Source: Cherax quadricarinatus
Taxonomy: Eukaryota > Arthropoda > Malacostraca > Decapoda > Parastacidae
NCBI RefSeq assembly: GCF_038502225.1
Contig: NC_091312.1
Location: forward strand, 32,664,955-32,728,954
Direction: 5' to 3'
DNA length: 64,000 bases
Both the position numbers and the translations under genes were made by a program. A model generated the notes under the pieces. That model made no database searches and was not told the DNA's origin. It saw nothing but the letters and a program-made list of their open reading frames with translations. Below, one piece after another: positions 24,387-36,307 of this stretch. How positions within the stretch are numbered: position 1 is the stretch's first letter; every line of letters starts with the position of its first letter.

Positions 24387-24593
24387 TTGTTGTTAAAGAT
24401 TCGCCGGTATTTTCCCGGCCCGGGCCCTTCCAAGTGGTGGCCCGGCACTGGCTCCCTGTCTAGGGAGTGTCTGAGACCTAAGTCTCCCATGGGAGGAGGC
24501 ACAAGTACCCCCCTCATCTTGTAAGGTACAAACTCGGGCTCTGGCACCAACCATGCCCTAGAAGGGCAATGCATGGTGTCGATCGTGCTAGCG
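24387..24593. mobile_element. SINE-like insertion inside PLE copy 2
   Basis: Second copy of the 207-bp insertion, with duplicated CTTCTAACATACAGA at 24372-24386 and 24594-24608. It was carried along with the PLE by segmental duplication. At least two substitutions distinguish it from copy 1 (ACCATGCCC and GTGCTAGCG). Confidence 0.7.
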
Positions 24594-24866
24594 CTTCTAA
24601 CATACAGACGTAGAAAGACATTATATATATAGGCGGAGAGTGAGATGTGACGCACGTGACCTGAGGAATGTCATAAGAACATAAGAATGGAGGAACACTG
24701 TAGAAGGCCTACTAGCCCATGCGAGGCAGGTCCTTATCAAATCAACCTCTGCCTATGAGGACGGGTAGACGATGAAATCATGTGACTCCTGTGTTGTTGG
24801 GTTGGTGCTGCTTAAGTATCATGTATGCCAATGTTTTTGAAATTTTGTAGTTTCCAGTGTTGCGTT

Positions 24867-25294
24867 CTAAGTGTCGGTGACGGCGATTAGTGAGGCTTCT
24901 AGGCACCGTCGGCTTCTGAGGTCTGGTTCGGTGAGAACGAGTTGTGCCTCGTTCCAGTTCATCAAATGCCCCGTGGAGTCTCTGTGGAGGACACATGCGT
25001 ACCTTACATCGTCTCTGTTAGAGGCATTTCGATGCTCATTCAGGCGGACTGCAAGATCTCTGCCTGTCTCGCCTACATATTTCTTGGGACAGAACCCACA
25101 GGGTATAGTGTAGACGCCTGCTGTAGAAGTTAGAAGTGTGGGGCTGCGTTTCGTAGTGAGGTCTTTGACAGAGGATGTGTTTATGGTGGAAACGTTGATG
25201 TTACTCATAGCAAGTTCCCGGCGAGTATTCGTGGCAACATCGCCACATGGGAGTACTATGAACTGTTTAGGGGCTGTTCCATGGGCGGTTTGAA
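24867..25294 (-). pseudogene. PLE GIY-YIG endonuclease fragment, copy 2 (minus arm)
   Basis: Equivalent of 15147-15574. It has the same GVYTIPCGFC and YVGETGR motifs and the same 2-base deletion with a premature stop near 24869. The shared lesion predates the segmental duplication. It adds a P-to-L change before the nuclease (SPTLLTS). Confidence 0.83.
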
Positions 25295-26140
25295 CCATCA
25301 ATAAAGTTTACACTTGAACTCGAAAATGATGGCAAACTTCCTTTCCTCGATGTTCTACTGTGCAGATCTCCCGACAGTGACAAACTTCTCTTCAAAGTGT
25401 ATAGAAAACCTACCAACAAGGACGATCTTATACACTTTTATTCACACCAAGACACCCGCACTAAGAGAGGAGTCCTCATTGGCTTCTTCTTGAGAGCTCT
25501 TCGCATATCCAGCCCTTGTTTTCTAGAAGAAGAATGCACTTACATAACACAAGCCTTTACACGTCTTCAGTTCCCATCTTTCTTCATCCGAGATTGCAGA
25601 CTCAAGGCACAAGCTATCCTCAACAAACCGCCCATGGAACAGCCCCCTAAACAGTTCATAGTACTCCCATGTGGCGATGTTGCCACGAGTACTCGCCGGG
25701 CACTTGCTATGAGTAACATCAACGTTTCCACCATAAACACATCCTCTGTCAAAGACCTCACTACGAAACGCAGCCCCACACCTCTAACTTCTACAGCAGG
25801 CGTCTACACTATACCCTGTGGGTTCTGTCACATGAAATATGTAGGCGAGACAGGCAGAGATCTTGCAGTCCGCCTGAATGAGCATCGAAATGCCTCTAAC
25901 AGAGACGATGTAAGGTACGCATGTGTCCTCCACAGAGACTCCACGGGGCATTTGATGAACTGGAACGAGGCACAACTCGTTCTCACCGAACCAGACCTCA
26001 GACGCCGACGGTGCCTAGAAGCCTCACTAATCGCCGTCACCGACACTATAGAACGCAACACTGGAAACTACAAAATTTCAAAAACATTGGCATACATGAT
26101 ACTTAAGCAGCACCAACCCAACAACACAGGAGTCACATGA
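25295..26140 (+). pseudogene. PLE reverse-transcriptase C-terminus plus GIY-YIG endonuclease, copy 2
   Basis: Equivalent of 15575-16420 and open over the same length. It carries LPFLDVL, VYRKPTNKDD, GVYTIPCGFC, YVGETGR and RLNEHR. The only protein change noticed is ATSTRR for ATNTRR in the linker (25688). The reverse-transcriptase palm is missing, so it is a truncated, non-autonomous copy. Confidence 0.87.
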
Positions 26141-26317
26141 TTTCATCGTCTACCCGTCCTCATAGGCAGAGGTTGTTTTGATAAGGACCTGCCTCGCATG
26201 GGCTAGTAGGCCTTCTACAGTGTTCCTCCATTCTTATGTTCTTATGACATTCTTCAGGTCACGTGCGTCACATCTCACTCTCCGCCTATATATATAATGT
26301 CTTTCTACCTCTGTATG

Positions 26318-26357
26318 TTAGAAGTGATCAAGGTCCCAGCACCGAAACGTTTTCTAA
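26318..26357 (+). ncRNA. Hammerhead-like ribozyme motif, PLE copy 2 right end
   Basis: As at 16598-16637, with the same stem II disruption (GGUCCCAGCACC). The sequence after stem I is changed from AATAAATATG to AATATATATG. Confidence 0.6.
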
Positions 26358-26430
26358 TATATATGTTATAGTGTTTGCTTACGTGTCTTTCTAAACCAAC
26401 TTGTCGGTATTTATTACCAAGCTTTATACC

Positions 26431-29400
26431 ATGGAACAATGTGCACCACCAGCGTGGAGGCAACAATGTGCATCACCAGCGTGGAGGTAACAATATGCAC
26501 TGCCAGCGTGGAGACAACAATATGCACCGCCAGTGTGGAGGCAAAAATATGCACCGCCAGTGTGGAGGCAATATGCACCGCCAGTATGGAGGCAACAATG
26601 TGCACCACCAGCGTGGGGGGCAACAATATGCACCACGAGCGTGGAGGCAACAATATGCACCGCCAGCGTGGAGGCAACAACATGCACCGCCAGCGTGGAG
26701 GCAACAATATGCACCACCAGCGTGGAGGCAACAATATGCACCACCAGCGTTTAGGCAACAATATGCACTGCCAGCGTGGAGGCAACAATATGCACCTTCA
26801 GCGTGGAGGCAACAACATGCACCACCAGCTTGAAGGCAACAATATGCACCACCAGCGTGGAGGCAACAATATGCACCACCAGCGTTTAGGCAACAATATG
26901 CACCGCCAGCGTGGAGGCAACAATATGCACCACCAGCGTGGAGGCAACAATATGCACCACCAGCGTGGAGGGAACAATATGCCCCGCCAGCGTGGAGGCA
27001 ACAATATGCACCACCAGCGTGGAGGCAACAATATGCACCACCAGCGTGGAGGCAACAATATGCACCACCAGCGTGGAGGCAACAATATGCACCACCAGCG
27101 TGGAGGCAACAATATGCACCATCAGCGTGGAGGCAACAATATGCACCACCAGCGTGGAGGCAACAATATGCACCACCAGCGTGGAGGCAACAATATGCAC
27201 CACCAGCGTGGAGGCAACAATATGCACCACCAGCGTTTAGGCAACAATATGCACCACCAGCGTGGAGGCAACAATATGCACCACCAGCGTGGAGGCAACA
27301 ATACGCACAGCCAGCGTGGAGGCAACAATACGCACAGCCAGCGTGGAGGCAACAATACGCACAGCCAGCGTGGAGGCAACAATACGCACAGCCAGCGTGG
27401 AGGCAACAATACGCACAGCCAGCGTGGAGGCAACAATACGCACCGCCAGCGTGGAGGCAACAACATGCACCACCAGCGTGGAGGCAACAATATGCACCAC
27501 CAGCATGGCGGCAGCAATATGCACCACCAGCGTGGAGGCAACAATATGCACCACCAGCGTGGAGGCAACAATACGCACAGCCAGCGTGGAGGCAACAACA
27601 TGCACCAATAGCGTGGAGGCAACAATACGCACAGCCAGCGTGGAGGCAACAATACGCACAGCCAGCGTGGAGGCAACAATATGCACCACCAGCGTGGAGG
27701 CAACAATACGCACAGCCAGCATGGAGGCAACAATATGCACCACCAGCGTGGAGGCAATAATATGCACCACCAGCATGGAGGCAACAATACGCACAGCCAG
27801 TGTGGAGGCAACAATATGCACAGCCAGCGTGGAGGCAACAATATGCACAGCCAGCGTGGAGGCAACAATACGCACAGCCAGCATGGAGGCAACAATACGC
27901 ACCGCCAGCGTGGAGGCAACAATATGCACCACCAGCGTGGAGGCAACAATACGCACAGCCAGCGTGGAGGCAACAATACGCACAGCCAGCGTGGAGGCAA
28001 CAATATGCACCACCAGCGTGGAGGCAACAATACGCACAGCCAGCGTGGAGGCAACAATACGCACAGCCAGCGTGGAGGCAACAATACACACCGCCAGCGT
28101 GGAGGCAACAATATGCATAACCAGCGTGGAGGCAACAGTACACACAGCCAGCGTGGAGGCAACAATACGCACAGCCAGCGTGGAGGCAACATTACGCACC
28201 GCCTGCGTGGAGGCAACAATATGCTCCACCAGCGTGGAGGCAACAATACGCACCGCCAGCGTGGAGGCAACAATATGTTCCACCAGCATGGAGGCAACAA
28301 TACGCACAGCCAGCGTGGAGGCAACAATACGCACCGTCAGCGTGGAGGGAACAACATGCAACACCAGCGTGGAGGGAACAACATGCACCACCAGCGTTGA
28401 GGGAACAACATGCACCACCAGCGCGGAGGGAACAACATGCACCACCAGCGTGGAGGGAACAACATGCACCACCAGCGTGGAGGGAACAACATGCACCACC
28501 AGCGTGGAGGCAACAACATGCACCACCAGCGCGGAGGGAACAACATGCACCACCAGCGTGGAGGGAACAACATGCACCACCAGCGTGGAGGCAACAACAT
28601 GCACCACCAGCGTGGAGGGAACAACATGCACCACCAGCGCGGAGGGAACAACATGCACCACCAGCGTGGAGGCAACAACATGCACCACCAGCGTGGAGGC
28701 ATCAATATGCACCACCAGCGTGGAGGCAAAAATACGCACAGCCAGCGTGGAGGCAACAATACGCACAGCCAGCGTGGAGGCAACGATACGCACAGCCAGC
28801 GTGGAGGCAACAATACGCACCACCAGCATGGAGGCAACAACATGCACCACCAGCGTGGAGGCAACAATATGCACAGCCAGCGTGGAGGCAACAATATGCA
28901 CCACCAGCGTGGAGGCAACAACATGCACCACCAGCGTGGAGGCAACAACATGCACCACCAGCGTGGAGGCAACAATACGCACAGCCAGCGTGGAGGCAAC
29001 AATACGCACAGCCAGCGTGGATGCAACAATGCGCACAGTCAGCTTGGAGGCAACAATACGCACAGCCAGCGTGGAGGCAACAATACGCACCGCCAGCGTG
29101 GAGGCAACAACATGCACCACCAGCGTGGAGGCAACAGTACGCCAGCCAGCGTGGAGGCAACAATACGCACAGCCAGCGTGGAGGCAACAATACGCACCGC
29201 CAGCGTGGAGGCAACAATATGCACCACCAGCGTGGAGGCAACAATACGCACAGCCAGCGTGGAGGCAACAATACGCACAGCCAGCGTGGAGGCAACAATA
29301 AGCACCGCCAGCGTGGAGGCAACAATACGCACAGCCAGCGTGGAGGCAACAATATGCACCACCAGCGTGGAGGCAACAATACGCACAGCCAGCGTGGAGG

Positions 29401-31512
29401 CAACAATATGCACAGCCAGCGTGGAGGCAACAATACGCATCGCCAGCGTGGAGGCAACAATATGCACCACCAGCGTGGAGGCAACAATACGCACAGCCAG
29501 CGTGGAGGCAACAATACGCACAGCCAGCATGGAGGCAACAATACGCACAGCCAGCGTGGAGGCAACAATATGCACCACCAGCGTGGAGGCAACAATACGC
29601 ACAGCCAGCGTGGAGGCAACAATATGCACCGCCAGCGTGGAGGCAACAATATGCACCACCAGCGTGGAGGCAACAATACGCACAGCCAGCGTGGAGGCAA
29701 CAATACGCACAGCCAGCGTGGAGGCAGCAATGCGCACCGCCAGCGTGGAGGCAACAATATGCATAACCAGCGTGGAGGCAACAGTACGCACAGCCAGCGT
29801 GGAGGCAACAATACGCACAGCCAGCGTGGAGGCAACAATATGCACCGCCAGCGTGGAGGCAACAATATGCTCCACCAGCGTGGAGGCAACAATACGCACC
29901 GCCAGCGTGGAGGCAACAATATGCTCCACCAGCGTGGAGGCAACAATACGCACAGCCAGCGTGGAGGCAACAATACGCACCGTCAGCGTGGAGGGAACAA
30001 CATGCACCACCAGCGCAGAGGGAACAACATGCACCACCAGCGTGGAGGGAACAACATGCACCACCAGCGCAGAGGGAACAACATGCACCACCAGCGTGGA
30101 GGGAACAACATGCACCACCAGCGCGGAGGGAACAACATGCACCACCAGCGTGGAGGGAACAATATGCACCACCAGCGCGGAGGGAACAACATGCACCACC
30201 AGCGTGGAGGCAACAACATGCACCACCATCGTGGAGGCAACAATACGCAAAGCAGCGTGGAGGCAACAATACGCACCGCCAGTGTGGAGGCAACAATACG
30301 CACCACCAGCGTGGAGGCAACAATACGCACCGCCAGCGTGGAGGCAACAATACGCACAGCCAGCGTGGAGGCAACAATACGCATCGCCAGCGTGGTGGCA
30401 ACAACATGCACCACCAGCGTGGAGGCAACAATACGCACCACCAGCGTGGAGGCAACAATACGCACCGCCAGCGTGGAGGCAACAATACGCACCGCCAGCG
30501 TGGAGGCAACAATACGCACCACCACCGTGGAGGCAACAATACGCACAGCCAGCGTTGAGGCAACAATATGCACAGCCAGCTTGGAGGCAACAATATGTAC
30601 CGCCAGCGTGGAGGCAACAACATGCACCACCAGCGTGGAGGCAACAATACGCACAGCCAGCGTGGAGGCAACAATACGCACAGCCAGCGTGGAGGCAACA
30701 ATACGCACCGCCAGCGTGGAGGCAACAATACGCACCACCAGCGTGGAGGCAACAATACGCACCACCAGCGTGGAGGCAACAATACGCACCGCCAGCCTGG
30801 AGGCAACAATACGCTCCGCCAGCGTGGAGGCAACAATACGCACCACCACCGTGGAGGCAACAATACGCACCACCAGCGTTTAGGCAACAATACGCACCGC
30901 CAGCGTGGAGGCAACAATACGCACCGCCAGCGTGGAGGCAACAACATGCACCACCAGCGTGGAGGCAACAATACGCACCGCCAGCGTGGAGGCAACAATA
31001 CGCACCGCCAGCGTGGAGGCAACAATACGCACCACCAGCGTGGAGGCAACAATACGCACCGCCAGCGTTGAGGCAACAATACGCACCGCCAGCGTGGAGG
31101 CAACAATACGCACCGCCAGCGTGGAGGCAATACGCACCACCAGCGTGGAGGCAACAACATGCACCACCAGCGTGGAGGCAACAACATGCACCACCAGCGT
31201 GGAGGCAACAATACGCACCACCAGCGTGGAGGCAACAACATGCACCACCAGCGTGGAGGCAACAACATGCACCACCAGCGTGGAGGCAACAATACGCACC
31301 ACCAGCGTGGAGGCAACAACATGCACCGCCAGCGTGGAGGCAACAACATGCACCACCAGCGTGGAGGCAACAACATGCACCGCCAGCGTGGAGGCAACAA
31401 CATGCACCACCAGCGTGGAGGCAACAACATGCACCGCCAGCGTGGAGGCAACAACATGCAACGCCAGCGTGGAGGCAACAATACTCACCACCAGCGTGGA
31501 GGCAACAACATG
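26431..31512. repeat. 27-bp satellite array, segment C
   Basis: About 5.1 kb of the 27-bp unit. From about 28340 it is rich in AACAACATG and GAGGGAACAAC units (28,345-28,650 and 29,985-30,200). The two GAGGGAACAAC blocks lie about 1640 bases apart and are each preceded by similar ACGCACAGCC-rich stretches, which suggests another higher-order duplication. Towards the right end, ACGCACC and AACAACATG units dominate. The array stops abruptly at ATGCATGCGGC. Confidence 0.96.
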
Positions 31513-31689
31513 CATGCGGCAATATCAACAACAAAATTATAAAGGGTTACCATCAAACTAGCAGCAGAACTGAACAACTAGAGGTAGTAAAAAAAATCTC
31601 AAGCTAAACCTCATGAAACTGCAAGATCAGAGATCAGGAGGAGCCATGGTCAAGATGTGCAAAATACTTTCGATAATAAACTGAGTTTT
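31513..31689. other. Unique spacer, no gene seen
   Basis: Short AT-rich sequence with no recognisable motif. It ends in the 12-base AAACTGAGTTTT (31678-31689), which is the left target duplication of the next insertion. Confidence 0.5.
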
Positions 31690-31793
31690 GCAAGACAGGT
31701 ATACAATACCAAGAATCTGTATTGATAAAGCCACTGGATGGCGAAACGTCTACAATAAAGATAACCAGATGTTGCACAAGTGTCTTAACTTTC
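31690..31793 (+). mobile_element. Solo Penelope-like terminus
   Basis: A 104-bp insertion bounded by perfect direct repeats AAACTGAGTTTT at 31678-31689 and 31794-31805. It consists of little more than a hammerhead-like motif followed by AATAAAGATAACC and TTGCACAAGTGTCTTAA. The 41.3-kb element ends in a similar way (TTGCACATGTGTCTAA). It represents a third PLE family, extremely 5' truncated. Confidence 0.75.
31718..31754 (+). ncRNA. Hammerhead-like ribozyme motif with U3-A8 pair
   Basis: Stem I UGUA/UACA (4 pairs), core UUGAUAA, an extra A, stem II GCCA/UGGC with loop CUGGA, GAAAC, then GUC, the preferred hammerhead cleavage triplet. Core positions 3 and 8 are U and A, which preserves pairing in another form. 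Confidence 0.7.
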
Positions 31794-31917
31794 AAACTGA
31801 GTTTTTTCAGAGAGTGTCAGCAATACTAAGTAGCAGCACAAAGTGAAGGAGTCAGAAGAATGTCACGAAATACTGTTACAATATTTAAATAAAAACTAAA
31901 GAGGACGGACTACGAGA

Positions 31918-31970
31918 TGACATTATCGAGGCTAAACCTGTTCACAGCTTTAAGGAGAGGTATGGCTGAA
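31918..31970 (+). mobile_element. CR1-like LINE C-terminal relic
   Basis: Translation of GACATTATCGAGGC onward gives IEAKPVHSFKERYG. It aligns with the IHSFKTRFDKAHG terminus of the LINE at 32126-35507. Upstream sequence is too decayed to follow. Confidence 0.5.
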
Positions 31971-32040
31971 ACAGATGATATCAAACAATCACTAACTTAA
32001 AATACTGGCCTAAAAGACATTGCTCAACCCCCATAAACAT

Positions 32041-32125
<85 letters not shown>
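32041..32125. repeat. (CA)n microsatellite
   Basis: An uninterrupted dinucleotide tract of about 42 CA repeats, immediately followed by LINE sequence. Confidence 0.98.
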
Positions 32126-32126
<1 letters not shown>

Positions 32127-32338
32127 GACTGAGGGACAAAGAGGGGTACCAGAGAGTATACCTCGACCGCGACAGAACACAAGAAGAAAGGACTACACTG
32201 AAAGAGAGGGTACAGAGACGCAAGGAGGAACGAGAAGCAATGAAAATGAGCAGGACCCAGACACAGGAGGAAGGGCAAACACACCCCACAGAATCTCCCA
32301 CCAAAAGACTCCACCCGCGACATTCCCAACGCAACTGA
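32126..32338 (+). pseudogene. LINE ORF1 C-terminal fragment
   Basis: The frame entering from the (CA)n tract encodes RDKEGYQRVYLDRDRTQEER followed by a charged, probably helical stretch (KERVQRRKEEREAMK) and stops at 32338. It resembles the C-terminal tail of an ORF1 nucleic-acid-binding protein of CR1-type LINEs. The N-terminal part, including any zinc knuckle, is missing. It partly overlaps the frame that continues into ORF2. Confidence 0.55.
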
Positions 32339-32523
32339 GCAACCTATACTACAACCCACTCACTGTTCCCTCTGCCACCAACCCCCATATCACAAACCTC
32401 ACCCCAACAGCTGTCCCTTATGGGCATTCTGACCCCACCCCCATCAACACAAACCCCACCTACACCACAGCCCCATATAGGCCCCCACCAAGGCTCTCGC
32501 TCCCCCAACCCCAATATACTTGC

Positions 32524-35415
32524 ATGACCACAATGATAGAAAAGAAACTAAAGGTTTGGTACACAAACGCGGATGGAATAACGAATAAACATGAGGAGTG
32601 GAATGAAAGAATCAGTGAAAAATCCCCAGACATCATAGCAGTCACAGAAACAAAACTCGCTGAGACAATAACAGACACAATCTTCCCAACAGGATATCAG
32701 ATCCTGAGGAAAGATAGAAGGAGTAGAGGGGGAGGAGGGGTTGCACTGCTCATAAAACACCAATGGGGATATGAGGAAATGGAAGGCATGGACATGATTG
32801 GAGAAAGAGACTACATTGTAGGTACAATTCAGTCCGGAGAACATAAAGTAGTCATTGGAGTGATGTATAACCCACCACAGAACTGCAGGAGGCCAAGAGA
32901 GGAGTACGAAGAAAACAACAGGGTGATGGTGGACACACTGGCTGAGGTGGCAAGAAGAGCTCACTCGAGCAGAGCAAAGTTACTGGTAATGGGCGATTTC
33001 AACCACAGGGAGATCGACTGGGAAAACCTGGAGCCACATGGGGGTCCCGAAACATGGAGAGCCAAGATGATGGATGTGGTACTTGAAAACCTCATGCATC
33101 AACATGTCAGGGACACAACCAGAGAGAGAGGGAGGGATGAGCCAGCAAGACTGGATCTTGTGTTCACCCTGAGCAGTTCAGACATTGAGGACATCACTTA
33201 CGAGAGGCCCCTTGGAGCTAGCGATCATGTGGTTCTGAGTTTTGACTATATAGTAGAGTTACAAGTGGAGAAGGTAACAGGAACTGAAGGGGACAGGCCA
33301 AACTATAAAAGGGGGGACTACACAGGTATGAGAAACTTCCTGCAGGAGGTTCAGTGGGACAGAGAAATGGTAGGAAAATCAGTAAACGAGATGATGGAAT
33401 ATGTGGCAACAAAGTGCAAGGAGGCAGAGGAAAGTTTTGTTCCCAAGGGAAACAGAAATAATAGGAAGACCAAAACGAGTCCTTGGTTTACCCGAAGGTG
33501 TAGGGAGGCAAAAACTAAGTGCAACAGAGAATGGAAAAGGTACAGGAGGCATAGGACCCAGGAAAACAAGGAGATTAGTAGAAGAGCCAGAAACGAGTAT
33601 GCGCAGATAAGGAGGGAGGCCCAGCGACAGTATGAAAACGACATAGCATCGAAAGTCAAATCTGACCCGAAACTGCTGTATAGCCACATTAGGAGGAAGA
33701 CAACAGTCAAGGACCAGGTGATAAGGCTGAGGAAAGAAGGTGGAGAACTCACAAGAAACGATCAAGAGGTATGTGAGGAGCTCAACACGAGATTTAAGGA
33801 AGTATTTACAGTAGAGACAGGAAGGACTCTGGGGGGACAGACCAGATGGGGACACCAACAAGGAATACACCAACAAGTGTTGGACGACATACATACAGAT
33901 GAGGAGGAGGTGAAGAAACTGCTAAGGGACATCGATACCTCAAAGGCAATGGGACCGGACAACATCTCTCCATGGGTCCTTAGAGAGGGAGCAGATATGT
34001 TGTGCGTACCACTTACCACAATCTTCAACACATCCCTGGAAACTGGGCAACTACCTGAGGTATGGAAGACGGCAAATGTAGTTCCCATTTTCAAAAAAGG
34101 AGACAGAAAAGAGGCACTAAACTATAGACCTGTGTCATTGACGTGTATAGTATGCAAAATTATGGAGAAGATTATCAGGAGGAGAGTGGTGGAGCACCTG
34201 GAACGGAACAGGAGTATAAATGCCAACCAGCATGGATTCACGGAAGGCAAATCCTGAGTCACAAACCTTCTGGAGTTTTATGATAAAATAACAGAAGTAA
34301 GACAAGAGAGAGAGGGGTGGGTTGATTGCATCTTCTTGGACTGCAAGAAGGCCTTTGACACAGTTCCTCACAAGAGATTAGTGCAGAAGCTAGAGCATCA
34401 GGCGCATATAACAGGAAGGGCACTGCAATGGATCAGAGAATACCTGACAGGGAGGCAACAACGAGTCATGGTACGTAATGATGTATCACAGTGGGCACCT
34501 GTGACGAGCGGGGTCCCACAGGGGTCGGTCCTAGGACCAGTGCTATTTTTGGTATATGTGAACGACATGACGGAAGGGTTAGACTCAGAAGTGTCCCTGT
34601 TTGCAGATGATGTGAAGTTAATGAGGAGAATTAAATCTGATGAGGACCAGGCAGGACTTCAAAGAGACCTGGACAGACTGGACACCTGGTCCAGCAAATG
34701 GCTTCTCGAATTTAATCCTGCCAAATGCAAAGTCATGAAGATAGGGGAAGGGCACAGAAGACCACAGACAGAGTATAGGCTAGGTGGCCAAAGACTGCAA
34801 ACCTCACTCAAGGAGAAAGATCTTGGGGTGAGTATAACACCGAGCATGTCTCCGGAAGCACACATCAATCAGATAACTGCTGCAGCATATGGGCGCCTGG
34901 CAAACCTGAGAACAGCATTCCGATACCTTAGTAAGGAATCATTCAAGACACTGTACACCGTGTATGTCAGGCCCATACTGGAGTATGCAGCACCTGTTTG
35001 GAACCCGCACTTGATAAAGCACGTCAAGAAACTAGAGAAAGTACAAAGGTTTGCAACAAGGTTAGTTCCAGAGCTAAGGGGAATGTCCTATGAAGCAAGA
35101 TTAAGGGAAATCGGCCTGACGACACTGGAGGACAGGAGGGTCAGGGGAGACATGATAACGACATATAAAATACTGCGTGGAATAGACAAGGTGGACAAGG
35201 ACAGGATGTTCCAGGGAGGGGACACAGAAACAAGAGGCCACAATTGGAAGTTGAAGACACAAATGAGTCAGAGAGATAGTAGGAAGTATTTCTTCAGTCA
35301 TAGAGTTGTAAGGCAGTGGAATAGCCTAGAAAATGACGTAGTGGAGGCAGGAACCATACACAGTTTTAAGACGAGGTTTGATAAAGCTCATGGAGCGGGG
35401 AGAGAGAGGGCCTAG
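32524..35415 (+). pseudogene. CR1-like LINE ORF2: AP endonuclease and reverse transcriptase, one in-frame stop
   Basis: About 963 codons. The first half is an apurinic-type endonuclease: VWYTNADG near the start, VTETK, RGGGGVALLIK, LVMGDFNHREIDW, and SDHVVLSFD near codon 230. A basic linker follows. The reverse transcriptase then shows MGPDNISPWVL, VVPIFKKGD, NYRPVSLTCIV, DCKKAFDTVPHKRL, GVPQGSVLGPVLF and the catalytic FADDVKL. The C-terminal domain ends IHSFKTRFDKAHG. A single TGA at 34255-34257 stands where the family has Cys (GKS-C-VTN, TGT in the second copy). The frame is otherwise unbroken across the stop. ATG 32524 was chosen as the first start just before the endonuclease; the frame is open further upstream. 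The protein would nick DNA and prime reverse transcription at the target. Confidence 0.9.
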
Positions 35416-35504
35416 TAGCAACCGGTGAAGAGGCGGGGCCAGGAGCTAGGACTCGACCCCTGCAACCACAAATAGGTGAGCACAAATAGGTGAGTACACA
35501 CACA

Positions 35505-36227
35505 GAACAGAGCCAGAAATGAATATGCACAGATAAGAAGGGAGGCGCAACGACAATATGAAAATGACATAGCAGCGAAAGCCAAATCTGACCCGAAACT
35601 GTTATACAGCCACATCAGGAGGAAAGCAACAGTCAAGGACCAGGTAATCAGGCTAAGGAATGAAGGAGGAGAGACAACAAGAAATGACCGTGAAGTATGT
35701 GAGGACCTCAACAATAGATTCAAAGAAGTGTTCACAGAGGAGACAGAAGGGGCTCCAGAAAGACGGAGAGGTGGGGTACACCACCAAGTGCTGGACACAG
35801 TACACACAACCGAGGAAGAAGTGAAGAGGCTTCTGAGTGAGCTAGATACCTCAAAGGAATTGGAGCCGGATAACATCTCTCCATGGGTCCTGAGAGAGGG
35901 AGCAGAGGCGCTATGTGTACCCCTAACAACAATATTCAACACATCTATCGAAACAGGGAGATTGCCTGAGGCATGGAAGACAGCAAATGTAGTAACAATT
36001 TTTAAAAAGGAGACAGACATGAAGCACTAAACTACAGATCAGTGTCATTGACATGTATAGTATGCAAAATCATGGAGAAAATTATCAGGAGAAAAGTGGT
36101 GGAACACCTAGAAAGGAATGATCTCATCAACAGCAGCCAACATGGTTTCAGGGATGGGAAATCCTGTGTTACAAACCTACTAGAGTTCTATGACTGGGTG
36201 ACAGCAGTAAGACAACAGAGTGAAGGG
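35505..36227 (+). pseudogene. LINE copy 2 ORF2, part before the PLE
   Basis: Encodes the linker and first reverse-transcriptase motifs (NISPWVLREGAEALCVPLT, VSLTCIVCKIMEKIIRR, QHGF, GKSCVTNLLEFYD). A frameshift near 36008 breaks VVTIFKK from the following NYRSVSL block. It retains the Cys codon (TGT) that is TGA in copy 1. The frame continues beyond the insertion at 37591 (GWADCIFLDCMKAFDT), confirming that the two halves were once one gene. Confidence 0.85.
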
Positions 36228-36270
36228 TAAAGTAAAAGGACACAAGTGCAACTAATGTGACATTTTATTG

Positions 36271-36307
36271 TGGCAACGTTTCGCTCTCCAGGAGCTTTAT
36301 CAAGCCA
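36271..36307 (-). ncRNA. Hammerhead-like ribozyme motif with U3-A8 pair, nested PLE left end
   Basis: Minus strand: stem I UGGC/GCCA (4 pairs), core UUGAUAA, an extra A, stem II GCUC/GAGC with loop CUGGA, GAAAC, GUU. All three helices and the 3-8 pair are intact. Confidence 0.7.

Larger units (their letters stand above)
24302..26430 (+). mobile_element. Penelope-like element, head-to-head pair, copy 2
   Basis: Nearly identical to the element at 14580-16710, offset by about 9720 bases. I noticed about ten single-base differences and one 2-base deletion near 24326. It has the same palindromic layout, the same SINE-like insertion at the same site, and the same 13-bp flanks (ATGGAACAATGTG at 24289-24301 and 26431-26443). 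Sharing both the target duplication and the secondary insertion means it arose by DNA duplication with its flanks, not by a second retrotransposition. Confidence 0.92.
32126..35507 (+). mobile_element. CR1-like LINE, copy 1, nearly complete ORF2
   Basis: A 3.38-kb non-LTR retrotransposon copy that starts directly after a (CA)n tract. It contains the end of an ORF1-like frame, all of ORF2 (endonuclease plus reverse transcriptase) and a 3' untranslated tail with the duplicated motif ACAAATAGGTGAG, ending in GTGAGTACACACACA. The C-terminal block (SYEARLREIGLTTLEDRR and TRGHNWKLKTQ) is characteristic of the CR1 clade. It is 5' truncated within ORF1. Confidence 0.92.

Noticed and set aside
32548..34094. 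Minus-strand frames of 66-171 codons opposite the LINE ORF2
   Set aside because: The plus strand carries unambiguous endonuclease and reverse-transcriptase motifs over the same interval; these are shadows.
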